31,014 nucleotides of DNA from Acidilobaceae archaeon UBA162 (lineage in GTDB: Archaea; Thermoproteota; Thermoprotei_A; Sulfolobales; Acidilobaceae), in the NCBI GenBank assembly GCA_002496425.1, contig DAJS01000024.1:1-31014 (forward strand). The letters are read 5' to 3'. Positions 15,909 to 22,759 of the stretch are shown piece by piece; positions within the stretch are counted from its first letter, which is position 1, and every line of letters begins with the position of its first letter. The position numbers were made by a program, and so were the translations under genes. The notes under the pieces are model-generated. The model saw nothing but the letters and a program-made list of their open reading frames with translations, had not been told where the DNA came from and searched no databases.

Positions 15909-16588
15909 ATGTTAACGTGCATGAACTTCACGGTTCTGAGGTCTCGCAGCTCACCCTTCTTGACTCTTATGAAGTCCTCCTCATCCACTAGGCCCTCCCT
16001 ATACATAATGTAGGCACACTCAGGGGTTACAGCACCGCTGAATAAGCCCTCCTCCGTGAGCAGTTCAATGCCACTCTTAAGGTCCTTTTGAGAGAGCCCA
16101 CAGGCGCCTGAGGGGTGGGTGTGAAGCATCGCCAAGGAATTAACAAAAGGCACGCTGACCCTGAACCTCTCTCCCTCAAGTACTGCTACCTTGCCGTCCT
16201 CTAGGTAAATCAACATGTACTCTACTCCAGTCGAAGAGGTTTCCTGCGCTAGATGCCTAAGAAGCTCCCTGTCAAGCGCGACTACGTTAACAGGGGTCCT
16301 CTCATATAGGCGTAGCAGGCCAACTCCGTCCTTGACATTACCTGATTTCACCTCGATAGTTAAATCGCCGACATTGTAGACTTCCTGCAGCTGGGTAACA
16401 TTGACGGCGATGCTTACCTTGCGCGACGTCTTAGCCATCTTAACAAGCGATTGATCAAGCAGCTCCGGAGTTACGATTACCTGGGATATATCTAGATTCT
16501 CTCTACCTTCGGCCAGGAGTAACAGGCTAGCGGCTATTGATAGGTATATGGCGCCAGGCGTCTCCTCGAGCCACTGTTGTCTGGTCAA
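15905..16588 (-). CDS. JAMM/MPN metalloprotease-like protein with N-terminal extension
   Basis: 227 residues from TTG 16588. The zinc-binding JAMM motif is exact: H156-x-H158-x7-S166-x2-D169 in HTHPSGACGLSQKDLKSG, with E123 (GVEYMLIYLE) as a candidate catalytic Glu. JAMM enzymes cleave isopeptide bonds to ubiquitin or to archaeal ubiquitin-like proteins. The first 115 residues are not part of a standard JAMM domain: a helical stretch (11-27) then alternating beta and helix with a regular VTPELLDQSLVKMAKTSRK segment. I do not recognise that region. A protease, deubiquitinase-like or metal-binding role is inferred from the motif. It is divergent from the prenyl synthase gene and shares an AT-rich box with it. 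Confidence 0.82.
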   Translation of the reverse strand: MTRQQWLEETPGAIYLSIAASLLLLAEGRENLDISQVIVTPELLDQSLVKMAKTSRKVSIAVNVTQLQEVYNVGDLTIEVKSGNVKDGVGLLRLYERTPVNVVALDRELLRHLAQETSSTGVEYMLIYLEDGKVAVLEGERFRVSVPFVNSLAMLHTHPSGACGLSQKDLKSGIELLTEEGLFSGAVTPECAYIMYREGLVDEEDFIRVKKGELRDLRTVKFMHVNI

Positions 16589-16621
16589 GGTGAGCTTCTA
16601 GATACGCAAGCCTGTAGCTTA

Positions 16622-16630
16622 ACTTAAAAG
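16622..16630. promoter_or_regulatory. TATA-like box shared by divergent JAMM gene and prenyl synthase gene
   Basis: ACTTAAAAG, centred on TTAA, lies 40 bases from TTG 16666 and 38 bases from TTG 16588. Standard TATA spacing gives leaders of about 12 bases in both directions. No other AT-rich box of similar quality lies in this 77-base gap. Confidence 0.5.
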
Positions 16631-16665
16631 CGTCAGCACTGATCTAACCAAGGGTTAACCTGCGC

Positions 16666-17571
16666 TTGTATGCCGAAAGCGAGCTAGAGGAAAGGCTCAG
16701 GAAAGCTAGAGACCTAATAGGGCCAAGGCTAGGGCTGCTGGCAGAGCGCTTCAGGAAGGTGGGCGCTGAGGAGCTGGTAAAGTATATGACGAAGGATGGC
16801 AAGATGTTGAGAGGTTTCCTTACTATACTTGTTGCCGAAAGCCTCGGTGGAAACGCCGAGGAAACGATAGATGCGGCCGCTGCAATAGAGCTTGTACAGG
16901 CGGCCAGCCTGGCTCTGGATGACATTGTTGACTTTGACTCCCAGAGGCGCGGCCGGCCTGCTGCCTGGCTACTTTACGGGGTCGGCAAGAGCGCCATGAT
17001 ATCACTGCTGCTGGTTCCAACAGCCATAAAGATGGTGGAGCGCTACGGACCTGCCGCCGTGGGGTACAGCATAGAGGCCTGGGAGGCCATGGTGAGGGGC
17101 GAGCTGTTAGACGCTTATTTAGCTGTCAATACCATTCCTACCGACTACCTACAGATAGTTAGACTGAAGACAGCAACCCTATTCTCGCTGGCCGCAGTCC
17201 TAGGGGCCATAGCTGCCGACAGGCAAGACCTGGCCGAGACTGCATGGAAGTATGGCGAGGAGGTTGGCATAGCCTATCAACTTGCTGATGATCTGACAGA
17301 TTACACCACCTACCTGAAAGGATCCAAGCCTAAGCTCGACCCCAGCGAAAGGCTCTTCGCGCAGTGGGCTGGTGGTCGGTCTGACGCCACGCTAGAGGAG
17401 GTTGAGCCGAAAGCTATAGATGAGATAGAAGCCCACAGCGCTAAGGCTGCCGAGCTGGCAACGCAGCTGTCTGAACATGGTCCAAACGAGCCGCTTAGGC
17501 TCTTCCCCTACTTTGCTGTGAATAAGATGTTTAAGGGCGCCGGGCTATCCCTGCCCATCCTTAGCCCTTAG
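16666..17571 (+). CDS. Isoprenyl diphosphate synthase (GGPP or longer-chain synthase)
   Basis: 301 residues from TTG 16666. It condenses isopentenyl diphosphate with allylic diphosphates for archaeal membrane lipids. The conserved parts are DGKMLRGFLTI (44-54), the first aspartate-rich motif DDIVD (85-89), RLKTATLF (166-173) and the second motif DDLTD (208-212). The residues four to six before the first motif are Ala79, Ala80 and Ser81, all small, where shorter-chain enzymes often have an aromatic. This hints at C20 to C25 or longer product. After the second motif the common GKxxGxD lysine loop is replaced by KGSKPKLDPSERLF. The 3' end overlaps the convergent XPF gene by 27 bases. Confidence 0.92.
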   Translation: MYAESELEERLRKARDLIGPRLGLLAERFRKVGAEELVKYMTKDGKMLRGFLTILVAESLGGNAEETIDAAAAIELVQAASLALDDIVDFDSQRRGRPAAWLLYGVGKSAMISLLLVPTAIKMVERYGPAAVGYSIEAWEAMVRGELLDAYLAVNTIPTDYLQIVRLKTATLFSLAAVLGAIAADRQDLAETAWKYGEEVGIAYQLADDLTDYTTYLKGSKPKLDPSERLFAQWAGGRSDATLEEVEPKAIDEIEAHSAKAAELATQLSEHGPNEPLRLFPYFAVNKMFKGAGLSLPILSP

Positions 17572-18303
17572 AGCCCTTTGACTCTGAGCCCCCTCAGCGG
17601 CAAAACTGTCCAGGGTCTTAACTTGTCCCCTGCTGTTGTCTGAGGCCTGATAGGTGGCCTTCAGGAGCTCCTTAATCCTATGGGCCTTAACCTCACCGAC
17701 CCCTTCTACGCTGGCTAACTCTGTGACGCTTGCCCTGATGAAACCCTCTATGCTGCCAAAGCGTTCCAGTAAGCGTTCTGCTGTCTTGGCTCCAATGCCA
17801 GGGAATGACTGGAGGACGTACAGCTGCCAGTCCCTTATAGAGTTAAGGCTCTTCTTCTTCATTATGACCACGCTGCCGCTGTGACGCCCCTCAAGGAGCC
17901 TACTGGCTAAGCGCTCAATAATAATAGCTGACTCTTCTGCGTCGCTACTCCAGAGCAGCCTCACATCAAAGTCTACAACAAGGCTGACAAGAGCTCCCAC
18001 CAGCTGCTTGCGCCTTGTGAACCAGTACCTGAGCTCGTTTTGGAAGTCGCCCTCTATCAGGTAGTACACGTAGCTGTAGGAGTTAGACAGGCGCCTGGCT
18101 TGGTCGAAGAGCCTGCCATCAAAGAGCGAGGCCACGAAGTCTCTTGCGCTCTTGCGCTCTATTACGTGGTCCTCAGGTATTATGTAGTCACCATTAGGGA
18201 GCTGCTTCCCTATCGCCAGGACTCCAAGCCTCTTGAGCAGCCCTGGGACTCCTGAGGCCTCCTCCCTAACGTCATAGTAAACCCTTACTGTATGTTGCGG
18301 CAT
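17545..18303 (-). CDS. xpf: XPF-family 3'-flap/fork endonuclease (crenarchaeal short form)
   Basis: 252 residues when started at ATG 18303, chosen because GGAGGGAGAGG lies just upstream and the ATG overlaps the DHH stop as TAATG; an upstream ATG at 18324 is less likely. The ERCC4 nuclease domain has D11 (YYDVREEASG), GDY (38-40) and the ERKxxxD signature (49-55), then FDGRLFDQARRL. Two helix-hairpin-helix motifs follow, SFPGIGAKTAERLLERFG (166-183) and ASVEGVGEVKAHRIKELL (197-214). This is the helicase-less form of Sulfolobus, which acts on nicked and forked DNA with PCNA. The tail QVKTLDSF (227-234) resembles a PCNA-binding peptide, though 18 more residues follow it. Confidence 0.94.
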   Translation of the reverse strand: MPQHTVRVYYDVREEASGVPGLLKRLGVLAIGKQLPNGDYIIPEDHVIERKSARDFVASLFDGRLFDQARRLSNSYSYVYYLIEGDFQNELRYWFTRRKQLVGALVSLVVDFDVRLLWSSDAEESAIIIERLASRLLEGRHSGSVVIMKKKSLNSIRDWQLYVLQSFPGIGAKTAERLLERFGSIEGFIRASVTELASVEGVGEVKAHRIKELLKATYQASDNSRGQVKTLDSFAAEGAQSQRALRAKDGQG

Positions 18304-19349
18304 TACCTCTCCCTCCTTGAACATGACCTGGCGACATGATTAGCTATGATAGACAGCACTCTCTGCTTGAGCTTCTCAGTGTTGTTGGTTTCGGCTGACA
18401 GCTTAAGGCCTGCAGCCCCCCTGTGCCCTCCTCCCTGGCCTCCCAGTTCGTCTCCTAACAGCTCAGCCAGTGCTCCGGCCGAGACGCCCCTAGCCGATGC
18501 CCTCCTAGAGAGCCTCACGGACATCCTATCATCCTTGATTGCCACGGCCACGTCAGCCCCAAGAACTACTAGCGCCTTGGCCACGTCAGCCTCATAAGAG
18601 CCCACATCAGTTACGGCAACTATGATGTCGTTGCATACCTTTGATGCCAGGAGCCTTGAGGCTCCCTTGACCTTTGCCATCCTGAGATCCACGGGCTCCT
18701 CCAGGGTCTTTTGAACCCTCCCCAGGGCCCACTGGTAGTCACCCCCGCTCCTCAGCAGGTAAGCCAGTGCATCGAACGTAGTAGCCGAGGCCCTTGAAAG
18801 TGCTGAAGTCTCAACCAGTATAGCCAGCACTGCCAGTGTGGCCACAGACCTGCTAGGTCTGACACCAGCCCTAGCCATGAGGGCCGCCATTATCTCTGTG
18901 CAGGACGGCGACTCGCTGATGACTAGGCTTACCGTTGAAAGCCGTGCCAGGCTGCCCACCTCATGATGATCCACCAAGAGGAGCGGAGCCCCTGCATAGT
19001 CCCTGAGGACTTTAGCAGCCTGCACCTCTGTCGAGGTGTCAACAAGCATTAGAAAGGCCTTATCGGCGGGGTTCTGGATCTCGGCACACTGAGGCAGCGT
19101 AACGTCTAACAGCTCAAGGGCTTCGCGGGCCTCCTTGCCCACGCCCTCAGGATTTGTCACGCAGCAGAGGCCTCCAAGATTATTGACTAGCTCACAGGCA
19201 ATAGCCTCTGAGGCCACAGAGTCCAGGTCAGCGTTGGGATGCGAGGACACTGTAGCTATACGTCGAGTGAGCAGGGACTTAAGGCTGCGTAAAAAGGCGT
19301 CTAAGCTGCTAGAACTACTGATCCCTTCTTCATGATCCTGCGGCTCCAC
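18303..19349 (-). CDS. DHH-family phosphoesterase (RecJ-like core with DHHA1)
   Basis: About 348 residues. The start is uncertain: the frame runs from an ATG at 19415, which would overlap prefoldin by 86 bases; GTG 19349 leaves a 20-base overlap and loses no conserved residue, so I use it. From that start the DHH domain has HPNADLDSVAS (37-47), LVDTST and VDHHEV (126-131), and the C-terminal DHHA1 domain has GGGHRGAAG (306-314). Such proteins hydrolyse phosphodiester bonds in small nucleotides or single-stranded nucleic acid with Mn2+. The substrate is not evident. It sits between prefoldin beta and xpf with overlapping ends on both sides, so all three are likely one transcript. Confidence 0.9.
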   Translation of the reverse strand: MEPQDHEEGISSSSSLDAFLRSLKSLLTRRIATVSSHPNADLDSVASEAIACELVNNLGGLCCVTNPEGVGKEAREALELLDVTLPQCAEIQNPADKAFLMLVDTSTEVQAAKVLRDYAGAPLLLVDHHEVGSLARLSTVSLVISESPSCTEIMAALMARAGVRPSRSVATLAVLAILVETSALSRASATTFDALAYLLRSGGDYQWALGRVQKTLEEPVDLRMAKVKGASRLLASKVCNDIIVAVTDVGSYEADVAKALVVLGADVAVAIKDDRMSVRLSRRASARGVSAGALAELLGDELGGQGGGHRGAAGLKLSAETNNTEKLKQRVLSIIANHVARSCSRRER

Positions 19350-19716
19350 CTGCAGCACCACTGCTGCCCCTGGCTCCCTGCAATATGACCTGAAGCTCTG
19401 ACGCCACCCTGTCAAGCTCCTGCTTTACCATGCTCTCCTGGTTCTTCAGCGCCTTGATCTTGAGCTCTAGGTCCTCCTTGCGCTCCTGCAACTCCTTAAC
19501 CAGGTCGCTCTTAGTAGCTCTAACCAGCACAAAGCCCGTCATCTTGTACAGCTCAGCGTTGTCAGAAAGACCACCTAACCTCTCAAGTACTTTCTCCACC
19601 TCGCTTAACGACGACTCAGCGGCCAGCCTCTGCTGAACTATAGCGTTATAGGTATCCCTAAGCTGCACGTACTTGTTGTACTTAACCTCGGCCTCAGGTG
19701 GCACACGCTCTACCAA
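19330..19716 (-). CDS. pfdB: Prefoldin beta subunit
   Basis: 128 residues from TTG 19716. The archaeal prefoldin hexamer (two alpha, four beta) captures unfolded proteins and hands them to the thermosome. Residues 8-48 form the first coiled-coil helix, LYKMTGFVLVRATKSDLVKE (56-75) the beta hairpin that assembles the ring, and 76-112 the second coiled coil (ELQERKEDLELKIKALKNQE). The tail GARGSSGAAGGAAGS is Gly/Ala-rich and likely flexible. A minus-strand TATA CTTTATTATC (19746-19755) implies an 8-base leader. The DHH gene begins inside its 3' end. Confidence 0.95.
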   Translation of the reverse strand: MVERVPPEAEVKYNKYVQLRDTYNAIVQQRLAAESSLSEVEKVLERLGGLSDNAELYKMTGFVLVRATKSDLVKELQERKEDLELKIKALKNQESMVKQELDRVASELQVILQGARGSSGAAGGAAGS

Positions 19717-19745
19717 TGCTCCCCTCGCTAGTACGACACGCCTGC

Positions 19746-19755
19746 GATAATAAAG
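19746..19755 (-). promoter_or_regulatory. TATA box of the prefoldin-DHH-xpf operon
   Basis: CTTTATTATC on the minus strand, centred 34 bases before the TTG start of prefoldin beta. It is the only AT-rich box in the right place and would drive all three overlapping genes. Confidence 0.6.
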
Positions 19756-19795
19756 CCTTACTCCAGCAGCCTAGGAAGCGGCCTGCCACTGACAT

Positions 19796-19817
19796 ATTCG
19801 GTTAATCATTAACGAAT
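19796..19817. promoter_or_regulatory. Operator-like palindrome at the nuo promoter
   Basis: ATTCG-G-TTAAT-C-ATTAA-CGAAT is a 10-bp inverted repeat around a central C, with one extra G in the left arm. The right arm overlaps the BRE and the first bases of the nuo TATA box. The size and symmetry fit a site for a dimeric regulator such as an Lrp/AsnC-type protein. The bound protein is unknown. Confidence 0.55.
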
Positions 19818-19823
19818 TTATAT
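19816..19823 (+). promoter_or_regulatory. TATA box of the nuo operon
   Basis: ATTTATAT, the best TATA match in the window, is preceded by AACGAA as a BRE. Transcription is predicted from about 19846-19848, 10-12 bases before the nuoA ATG. No comparable promoter is visible further on, since the eleven nuo genes are separated by at most 13 bases. Confidence 0.75.
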
Positions 19824-19857
19824 CAGATCTGACGCTCATAACCTCGGCGGACAAAAG

Positions 19858-20262
19858 ATGGGCTTTGCCTATAATCCGTACTCGTTGTCTGCCAACTCCT
19901 TTGTGATAATACCCACAGTCATATTTGCCGTACTTGTAGCCACTATGTTGCTCCTGAGGACGCTGCTCAGGTCTGATAAGAGGGTTGACAATGTAGAGCT
20001 CTACAAGTATGTCCCATTCGAGTCCTCTAACCCTCCCAGGGGCACAGGCAAGTCAAGGCTTACCTTCCAGTACCTTGGCTACCTCGTTATGTTCTTATCC
20101 GTTGAGCCTGCTGTGGTGCTTCTGACATTCCTTACCGTTGCTCCACGCAGCTACTCAGGTGACCTCCTAATGCTGTACTTAATACTGGTAGCAGTCTTCG
20201 CCCCTACCATAGCGTTCGGGGCCTATGTGGCCAAGAGGGTTCATGAGTGGGGGTGGGCGTGA
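19858..20262 (+). CDS. nuoA: Complex I-like subunit NuoA
   Basis: 134 residues from ATG 19858, first gene of the operon. Three membrane helices (about 14-35, 73-92, 101-124) flank the long loop of the ND3/NuoA family with the signature PFESSNPPRGTG (53-64), normally PYESG. This loop contacts the quinone cavity and moves during turnover in known complex I. The conserved FDVE at the start of the second helix reads LSVE here, so the Asp is Ser and the Glu is kept. The stop is directly followed by the nuoB GTG with no gap. Confidence 0.92.
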   Translation: MGFAYNPYSLSANSFVIIPTVIFAVLVATMLLLRTLLRSDKRVDNVELYKYVPFESSNPPRGTGKSRLTFQYLGYLVMFLSVEPAVVLLTFLTVAPRSYSGDLLMLYLILVAVFAPTIAFGAYVAKRVHEWGWA

Positions 20263-20874
20263 GTGGAGGCCCAGCAGCAGGAGGGCAAAGCGTACATAGG
20301 CAACCTTGAGGTTGCCGCACAGCTCGCCAAGGAGTATCTAGTCAAGGGTACCGTAGCCAAGCTTGTCGACTGGGCCACTGCCTTCAGCCTGTGGCCAGTT
20401 CACCTAATGACTAGCTGCTGCGGTTGTGAGATAGGCGCCGCGTGGGGCCCAAGGTTTGACAACGAGAGGTATGGCTCGTTGCCGTGGGTTAGCCCGAGGC
20501 AGACAAACCTGATAATAGTAGAGGGTACAGTCACTAAGAAGATGGCCTGCAGCGTTAGGATCACGTGGGAGCAGATGCCATACCCTAAGTTCGCTATAGC
20601 CATGGGGGCCTGCGCACTTGACGGGGGGATATTCTACAACAGCTACAACATAGTCAGGCCCTGGCAGGTAATACCTATAGATCTCTATATACCCGGTTGT
20701 CCACCACGCCCTGAGGCCGTGTCTAGAGCCATAGTGGAGCTACAGAGAATGATCAGGAACAAGGGGCTTGCCTCCAAGTGGGTTGTCAGTGGCATAAGGA
20801 AGGATCTGAAGTACGTGCTACCGAAGGAGGATCTGTGTGGGTGGAGGGGCGAGAGGCTTGAGCTCAGCGCCTGA
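20263..20874 (+). CDS. nuoB: Complex I-like subunit NuoB (N2 cluster subunit)
   Basis: 203 residues from GTG 20263. It carries the terminal 4Fe-4S cluster N2 that passes electrons to the quinone. The four ligands are C52 and C53 (MTSCCGCEIGA), C117 (GACALDGGIF) and C146 (IPGCPPRPEAV). C55 and C96 are additional cysteines. Residues 60-80 (GPRFDNERYGSLPWVSPRQ) match the arginine-rich loop near N2. The last 30 residues are longer than the core and reach into the next gene, since nuoC starts inside its 3' end. Confidence 0.95.
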   Translation: MEAQQQEGKAYIGNLEVAAQLAKEYLVKGTVAKLVDWATAFSLWPVHLMTSCCGCEIGAAWGPRFDNERYGSLPWVSPRQTNLIIVEGTVTKKMACSVRITWEQMPYPKFAIAMGACALDGGIFYNSYNIVRPWQVIPIDLYIPGCPPRPEAVSRAIVELQRMIRNKGLASKWVVSGIRKDLKYVLPKEDLCGWRGERLELSA

Positions 20875-21514
20875 GAAGAAGCCTAATGCCCCGGCGCCCC
20901 AGGCGCCTACCCCCGCGCCTAAGCCAGCGGCGCAGCCGGCAGCGCAGTCAGCAGCTAAGCAGTCTGCTGTCCCCGCGGCGCCCCCCAAGCCGACGATCCC
21001 GCCAGAGTACCAGGAGCTACAGAAGAAGGTAGCTGAGGTTCTGAAAGGCCTCAACCCTACCTTTGAGCCCTCAAGGGGCTACCTTGACGTAGTTGTAGCC
21101 AAAGAGCACCTAGTAGAGGCCGCCAGGAGGCTGAAGGAGATGGGCTTCGACCACGTCATATCCGTCGGTGCCATAGATTACATAGCCAAGAAGCAGTTCA
21201 AGGTGATGTACCACCTGACTAGCTATCTAAACGAGGACCTATCAAAGTACGTTGTGGCTCTCTCCACCTACATAGAGCGCGACAGCCCACACGTGCCCAG
21301 CCTCACCGGCATATGGCTGAGTGCTGAGTTCCATGAGAGGGAAGAATATGAGATGTTTGGCATCATATTTGACGGGCACCCTGACCTCAGGCCTCTCCTG
21401 TTGACCCCCGCTGTGGCGGCCCTCAGGCCCCTTAGGAAGGACTTTGTCGTGAAGGAGGAGAGTGATGACATAGAGACTGATTATGAGGCCTATCTGGCCA
21501 CGAAGTGGTGGTGA
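20837..21514 (+). CDS. nuoC: Complex I-like subunit NuoC with Ala/Pro-rich N-terminal extension
   Basis: 225 residues if started at GTG 20837, which has AAGGAGG six bases upstream; TTG 20858 with GGAGGGG upstream is nearly as good and gives 218. Either start overlaps nuoB. Residues about 15-55 are an Ala/Pro/Lys-rich low-complexity tract with PAP and AQPAAQ repeats, not part of the family and probably a flexible linker or tether. The 30-kDa subunit fold starts near 58, with HVISVGAIDYI, VVALSTYIERDSPHVPSLT and the signature WLSAEFHEREEYEMFGIIFDGHPDLRPLLL, here split as WLSAEFHEREEYEMFGI and FDGHPDLRPLLL. It sits in the peripheral arm, bound to NuoD. Confidence 0.93.
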   Translation: MGGGARGLSSAPEKKPNAPAPQAPTPAPKPAAQPAAQSAAKQSAVPAAPPKPTIPPEYQELQKKVAEVLKGLNPTFEPSRGYLDVVVAKEHLVEAARRLKEMGFDHVISVGAIDYIAKKQFKVMYHLTSYLNEDLSKYVVALSTYIERDSPHVPSLTGIWLSAEFHEREEYEMFGIIFDGHPDLRPLLLTPAVAALRPLRKDFVVKEESDDIETDYEAYLATKWW

Positions 21515-21520
21515 TAAATC

Positions 21521-22753
21521 ATGGAGGCCGCTCCTAGACTTCCTGGTATGGAGGTAAGGCCTGTAGAGAGGCATGTTTACGAAGTGCAGATAGGGCCTGC
21601 CCACCCAGGCTCAGGCCACATGAGGATCTTTGTTGAGGTTGATGGGGACATAATGGTCAGGGTTGACCCAGACATAGGCTTTGTCCATCGCACTATGGAG
21701 AAGCTGGCCGAGGGCAGGGACTGGATAAAGAACATACCGCTCTTTGAGCGCATGGCCATACTCGACGCATGCAACATAACGCTGCCTTATGTCGAGGCGG
21801 TCGAGAAGATCTTGGATATTGACCCCCCACCCAGGGCCAAGTACCTCAGGACACTGCTCTGCGAGATCAACAGGATAGCCAGTCACCTCTACGGCATGGG
21901 CATCTTCGGCGTGTTCCTGGGCCACTCAACGCTCTACATGTGGGCCTTCGGCGACAGGGAGGTATTCGTCCAGCTGGCCGAGGATCTAACTGGGGCTAGG
22001 CTAACGCACTCGTACCCTGTGTTCGGCGGCGTCAGGAGGGACATACCTGATGACTTCCCGCAGAATGCCAGGAAGGCCGCAAGGTACATGAGGAATAGGC
22101 TCAACGAGTACGCCAAGATATTCCTTAACAACCCCAACATAAGGAAAAGGCTCGAGGGCGTCGGAGTCCTTGATAAGAACAGGGCAACAGAGCTCGGGAT
22201 AGTAGGTCCCAACGTCAGGGCCAGCGGCATAAAGTACGACGTGAGGCTAGTAGAGCCCTACGAGGCCTATGACGAGCTTGACTTCGAGATCCCGATCTTC
22301 GAGGAGGGGGACTCGTTGGCCAGGGCTTGGGTAAGGGTAGAGGAGATCAGGCAGAGCCTCAACATAATAGAGCAGGCCGTGGACTGGCTCGAGAGACACC
22401 CGAGAGAAGGCTTCATGCACGACAGGTTCTGGAAGAACGCGCCTCAGCTCTACAAGGACATCTATAACGGCAAGATAGACTACGCTGGGAAATATAGGGT
22501 TAAGCTGATGCCGCTCTTCGCCAGCCTGAAAGTCCCAGCGGGCAAGGCCTCGGCGAGGGTAGAGGCCGGGCGCGGCGAGATGTTTTACTATGTCGAGAGT
22601 GATGGTAAGAACGTCCCATACAGGGTCAGGGTCGTCTCACCGTCGTTCAGAAACGTCATAGCATTTAAATACGTGATGCCAGGTCACAGGCTCATGGACT
22701 TGCCTGCCATCTATGGCAGCTTTGACTACTTCCCACCTGAGTGGGATAGGTGA
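21521..22753 (+). CDS. nuoD: Complex I-like subunit NuoD (49-kDa, quinone-site subunit)
   Basis: 410 residues from ATG 21521, separate from nuoC (fused in E. coli). It forms the quinone-reduction pocket with NuoB and is homologous to NiFe-hydrogenase large subunits, but has no nickel-site cysteine pairs. Clear family parts are PDIGFVHRTMEKLAEGRD, CNITLPYVEAVEKIL, EINRIASHLYGMGIF and, near the end, EAGRGEMFYYVESDG with PYRVRVVSPSF. The headgroup region departs from the consensus: GPxHPxxHGxLR reads GPAHPGSGHMR, and the Tyr that follows FxRxx in classical enzymes is Ile (FERMAIL). Stop and the nuoH start are 6 bases apart. Confidence 0.95.
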   Translation: MEAAPRLPGMEVRPVERHVYEVQIGPAHPGSGHMRIFVEVDGDIMVRVDPDIGFVHRTMEKLAEGRDWIKNIPLFERMAILDACNITLPYVEAVEKILDIDPPPRAKYLRTLLCEINRIASHLYGMGIFGVFLGHSTLYMWAFGDREVFVQLAEDLTGARLTHSYPVFGGVRRDIPDDFPQNARKAARYMRNRLNEYAKIFLNNPNIRKRLEGVGVLDKNRATELGIVGPNVRASGIKYDVRLVEPYEAYDELDFEIPIFEEGDSLARAWVRVEEIRQSLNIIEQAVDWLERHPREGFMHDRFWKNAPQLYKDIYNGKIDYAGKYRVKLMPLFASLKVPAGKASARVEAGRGEMFYYVESDGKNVPYRVRVVSPSFRNVIAFKYVMPGHRLMDLPAIYGSFDYFPPEWDR

Positions 22754-22759
22754 TAAGAG

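Noticed and set aside
19303..19333. ATG at 19333 overlapping the prefoldin stop as ATGA, as a start for the DHH gene
   Set aside because: It is out of frame with the DHH protein and its frame ends after ten codons; an in-frame GTG at 19349 is available.
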